Of a stretch of DNA of 64,000 bases, positions 61,339-64,000 are shown piece by piece. Below the pieces are notes generated by a model. That model was not told where the DNA came from. It did not search any database and saw nothing but the letters and a program-made list of their open reading frames with translations. A program made the position numbers and the translations under genes. Positions within the stretch are counted from its first letter, which is position 1. Every line of letters begins with the position of its first letter. This DNA is from Litoribacter ruber (GTDB lineage Bacteria > Bacteroidota > Bacteroidia > Cytophagales > Cyclobacteriaceae): positions 1 through 64,000 of the forward strand of contig NZ_JAHBGI010000001.1 in NCBI RefSeq assembly GCF_018500185.1, read 5' to 3'.

Positions 61339-63150
61339 ATGAAAAAATTAGGGATTGTTTTAGCGTTAGTGGCAGGGCTGGGTATTTCAGGCTTTGCCCA
61401 GCAACAGGATTCAAGGCTGGAAGGGATTGAGGCGGAGTTGGAAAAAGTGTTGGACACCTGGAATGCGCCGGGCTTTTCGGTAGTGGTGGTCGAAAAGGAC
61501 CAGGTGGTATATAGCAAGGGATTTGGCTATAGGGATTACGAAAACGAATTGCCGGCCACTCCCCAGACGCTGTATGCGATCGGGTCCAGCACCAAGGCCT
61601 TCACGGCGGCCTTGCTTGGCAAACTCCGTGACGATGGCCAACTCAAGTTTGAGGACAGCCCCATTCAGTATATTCCTGACCTGAAGTTCAAAAACAATGA
61701 GCTGAATAATATGGTCACCATCCGGGATCTGATCACGCATAGGACGGGGCTTCCGCGTCATGACATCAGCTGGTACCTTTTTTCAACTGATTCCCGTGAC
61801 AGCTTGGTTCAGCGAATTGCCCATCATGAGCCTTTCGCCAAGGTGCGGGAAACCTGGTATTACAACAATTTCATGTATTTGCTTCAGGGGGTGATTTCTG
61901 AAAAGCTATATGGTAAAAGCTGGGAGGATAATATTGCGGAGCAGTTTTTTGAGCCCCTGGGCATGTCCAGCTCTACGGCCAAAATAGATGGACTGAAAAA
62001 TGGTAATGAAGCGGCTTTTGGGTACAAGCTTAAAAGCGATTCCATTATCACCAAAATGGATTATTATGATATTGCCGCTATGGGTCCGGCGGGAAGTATC
62101 AACAGTAACGTGGAAGATATGGCCAAATGGCTGCAGATGTGGATTGCTGGAGGTAAGTATAACGGGGAGCAGATTCTTTCTCCCGGCTATATACAAGAGG
62201 CCATCAGCCCACATATGGTGATGAGCTCCGCGCCTCCCACGGCCGAGAGCCCTGATCTGCATTTAAGTTCTTATGGCTATGGCTGGATGGTGAGTTCCTA
62301 CAAGGGTCATTACCGAGTGGAGCATGGAGGAAACATTGATGGCTTTTCTGCCAACGTGGCTTTTTTTCCCACTGACAGTGTGGGGATAGCGGTATTGGTC
62401 AATCAAAACGGCTCCTCAGTACCGAATATCGTTAGAAACATCATTTCAGACAAAATGCTGGGAGTGGAAGCAACGGACTGGAACCAACTAATAAAGGAAA
62501 GAGCAGACAAAGCAAAGGCTGAACAGGACTCAGCCCAAGTTTCCATGAGTTCAAGCCAGAAGAAAGGCACACGGCCAACCCATAATCTGCGGGAGTTTGA
62601 GGGGGATTATACCAACCCAGGTTATGGTAAGTTTACGGTGGAGTTGAAAAATGATTCTCTTTTTGCCAATGCACCCACACAAGCCATGTGGCTGAAGCAT
62701 GTACATTATAATGTCTTTATGCCTTACCCTGTGGAAAATGGCCTACCAGATACACTGGAAATGTCGCCTTTAAGGCTGAATTTCAGGATTGGTGACAGCG
62801 GAGATATTTCTGCCTTGACTGTAAAGTTGGAGCCCACTGTTGATGCATTGGAATTTAGAAGAAAGCCCAAAGAGGTGGAAGTGGATACAGAAAAGCTGAA
62901 GGAATATGAAGGAGAATACGAGCTCGGGGGGCAAAGGATCCGTTTCTATCTCAAGGAAAATGATGATTCCACCCTCTACCTCTTCGTCCCTGGGCAACCG
63001 GAGTATGATTTATTGGCCATAGATGAGGATACTTTTACCCTAAAAATAGTAGAAGGATTCACGATCCGATTTGAACGCAATGAGGATGAAAAGATTCAGG
63101 AAGCGGTCTTTGTGCAGCCGAATGGGACCTTTAGGGCGAAGAGGAAGTGA
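61339..63150 (+). CDS. Beta-lactamase-fold serine hydrolase with C-terminal DUF3471-like domain
   Basis: A 603-residue exported protein (signal peptide cleavage GFA before QQQ). The class C beta-lactamase/penicillin-binding fold spans residues about 25-365, with nucleophile Ser83 and Lys86 in IGSSTKAFTAALL, Tyr-Asn-Asn in TWYYNNFMYLL and the third motif EHGGNIDGFS. A linker rich in Q, S and K follows, then a beta-barrel DUF3471-like region (REFEGDYTNPGYGKFTVEL) and another repeat of it. Likely acts on D-Ala peptides or esters in the periplasm. Actual substrate unknown; not evidence of antibiotic resistance. Confidence 0.9.
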   Translation: MKKLGIVLALVAGLGISGFAQQQDSRLEGIEAELEKVLDTWNAPGFSVVVVEKDQVVYSKGFGYRDYENELPATPQTLYAIGSSTKAFTAALLGKLRDDGQLKFEDSPIQYIPDLKFKNNELNNMVTIRDLITHRTGLPRHDISWYLFSTDSRDSLVQRIAHHEPFAKVRETWYYNNFMYLLQGVISEKLYGKSWEDNIAEQFFEPLGMSSSTAKIDGLKNGNEAAFGYKLKSDSIITKMDYYDIAAMGPAGSINSNVEDMAKWLQMWIAGGKYNGEQILSPGYIQEAISPHMVMSSAPPTAESPDLHLSSYGYGWMVSSYKGHYRVEHGGNIDGFSANVAFFPTDSVGIAVLVNQNGSSVPNIVRNIISDKMLGVEATDWNQLIKERADKAKAEQDSAQVSMSSSQKKGTRPTHNLREFEGDYTNPGYGKFTVELKNDSLFANAPTQAMWLKHVHYNVFMPYPVENGLPDTLEMSPLRLNFRIGDSGDISALTVKLEPTVDALEFRRKPKEVEVDTEKLKEYEGEYELGGQRIRFYLKENDDSTLYLFVPGQPEYDLLAIDEDTFTLKIVEGFTIRFERNEDEKIQEAVFVQPNGTFRAKRK

Positions 63151-63156
63151 CGAATT

Positions 63157-63261
63157 GTACTAGGTACTAGGTACTATGTACTAAGTATAGATTTCGTTTC
63201 ATTCGCTTCGCTCATGGTTAAGGGACTGGTAACTTAGTACCTAGTACATAGTACTTAGTAC
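63157..63261. repeat. Inverted pair of heptamer arrays
   Basis: GTACTAG-GTACTAG-GTACTAT-GTACTAA (63157-63184) faces TTAGTAC-CTAGTAC-ATAGTAC-TTAGTAC (63234-63261). The two arrays are nearly reverse complements and could fold into one long stem. TTTCATTCGCTTCGCTCATG lies between them. Confidence 0.8.
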
Positions 63262-63323
63262 CCCGACTTTTCATAACAAACGCCCCCTTTTTAAGTTAAT
63301 AAGCTGAATTTTGTGCCTAAATT

Positions 63324-64000
63324 ATGCTGAAAAGTAACTTTTACTATATAATCCTTGCCCTGTTTCTCACCGGATGTCTGGGTCAGAAGAAGGTGGTCTC
63401 CACCGAGCTGCCCATACAGGCCGAATGCTTTGCCACCTTGGTGGACAAGCATTTTACCCCTACAGATATTGAATTCAAAAGCCTACCAGAGGAATATGAG
63501 GACGAGATTGACCGGAGGCAGCATTTTTTGAGTCTGGCACTGGAAATGGAGGAGGACCTGCAGCGGCTGGTGCAGATGAAAATGGATGATGAGCCGGAGG
63601 AGGATATCAAAAGGCTACGCGACCAGCTCATCCGAGTGGTGGACTTGGCCGAAATGGAAGTGTCGGCGATTGCCAGCGGCTTGATATGCGAAGAGGAAAA
63701 CAGTACTCAGCTGGCCAATTATTTGGATCGCAAGGTCGGTTCCCAGGAAAGAAAACTCACCGTGGCTGCCATTACCATAGGTGCCGGCATGGCCACCGCC
63801 CGTGGGGTGACCAACTTGGGCGATTGGCAGAGCCCGGCCGTGGAAGGGGTGATCCTTGCAGGAGCCTTGGTGGAGGTTTACTTGGCGGTGAAAATTTTAT
63901 TGCTTACCCGCAAAATGGAAGTGGAACATCCGGTGAATATCATAGAGATGGTGATCGAAAAGGACAATTCTGACGGGATTTTTTCGCCTGCGGTGTGGTT
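63324..64000 (+). CDS. Lipoprotein with two hydrophobic segments, cut by window end
   Basis: An open frame from the ATG at 63324 runs off the window (225 codons seen). The N-terminus has lipobox TGC (Cys18). Residues about 45-105 are acidic and helical (EEYEDEIDRRQHF, EMEEDLQRLVQMK). Two hydrophobic helices follow (LTVAAITIGAGMAT near 147 and VEGVILAGALVEVYLAV near 170). A lipoprotein with internal hydrophobic helices is unusual. No family recognised. The C-terminus is missing. Confidence 0.7.
   Translation, partial: MLKSNFYYIILALFLTGCLGQKKVVSTELPIQAECFATLVDKHFTPTDIEFKSLPEEYEDEIDRRQHFLSLALEMEEDLQRLVQMKMDDEPEEDIKRLRDQLIRVVDLAEMEVSAIASGLICEEENSTQLANYLDRKVGSQERKLTVAAITIGAGMATARGVTNLGDWQSPAVEGVILAGALVEVYLAVKILLLTRKMEVEHPVNIIEMVIEKDNSDGIFSPAVW

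Noticed and set aside
61339-63150. Antibiotic-resistance beta-lactamase
   Set aside because: The fold is shared with many esterases and D-aminopeptidases, and the extra C-terminal domains point away from dedicated beta-lactamases.

Overview
The window looks like chromosomal DNA of a Bacteroidota bacterium, most likely order Cytophagales and possibly a Cyclobacteriaceae relative. Support comes from gene content (TonB-dependent receptor with a carboxypeptidase-like N-terminal domain, DUF2807, DUF4412 and DUF6428 proteins, LytS/LytTR pair, CusA fused to a TolC domain, tetracysteine photolyase), many Sec/lipoprotein signals, and promoter-like sites of the Bacteroidota TTTG / TAnnTTTG type. The exact genus is inference. 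No rRNA, tRNA, prophage, transposase or CRISPR array was found.

Layout. 0-11.4 kb: DUF2807 lipoprotein, glyA, tatC-rpiB, an S1/P1-type nuclease, the compact recJ-lptB-GH3 operon on the minus strand, a SPOR-like coiled-coil protein and an outer-membrane protein. 11.4-13.0 kb: a non-coding array of 13 tandem units of about 104 bp. 13-23 kb: M20 dipeptidase, ridA, DUF4412 protein, dipeptide epimerase with an oxoamine-synthase-like aminotransferase, M14 peptidase, two related secreted coiled-coil proteins, a 58-residue CxxC protein and an rRNA pseudouridine synthase. 23-29 kb: MoxR, then a TonB-dependent receptor with a beta-helix lipoprotein and a second lipoprotein. 29.4-32.5 kb: arsenic operon arsR-DUF6428-arsC-acr3. 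32.6-35.5 kb: two small envelope proteins and a LytS/LytTR two-component pair. 35.5-43.1 kb: iron-sulfur photolyase, SulP transporter, methyltransferase, K+ channel with a zinc ribbon, a CLC transporter preceded by a fluoride riboswitch, and GAPDH. 43.2-53.6 kb: a metal-handling region (CusB, CusA-TolC fusion, small secreted Cys proteins, ankyrin protein, NhaA, DUF2231-like membrane protein, HMA-AraC regulator, 16-Cys Csp copper protein). 53.6-61.2 kb: an accessory stretch with intact yefM and a decayed yoeB toxin, TlpA-like lipoprotein, DUF2459 protein, tandemly duplicated Uma2 genes, two DUF6266-like proteins and a GH16 enzyme. 61.3-64 kb: a beta-lactamase-fold serine hydrolase and a lipoprotein cut by the window end.

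How the parts work together. Several blocks deal with toxic ions: arsenate/arsenite (arsR to acr3), fluoride (riboswitch plus CLC-F) and copper or related metals (Cus system, Csp, HMA-AraC). Another group (epimerase, M14, M20) fits recycling of peptides, probably murein-derived. The spaces between genes are unusually rich in short repeats: period-7 tandem repeats with several different unit sequences, paired palindromes with compensatory base changes, and dispersed hairpins. These repeats, the 104-bp array, the riboswitch-controlled CLC gene and the decayed toxin gene are the main points for follow-up.
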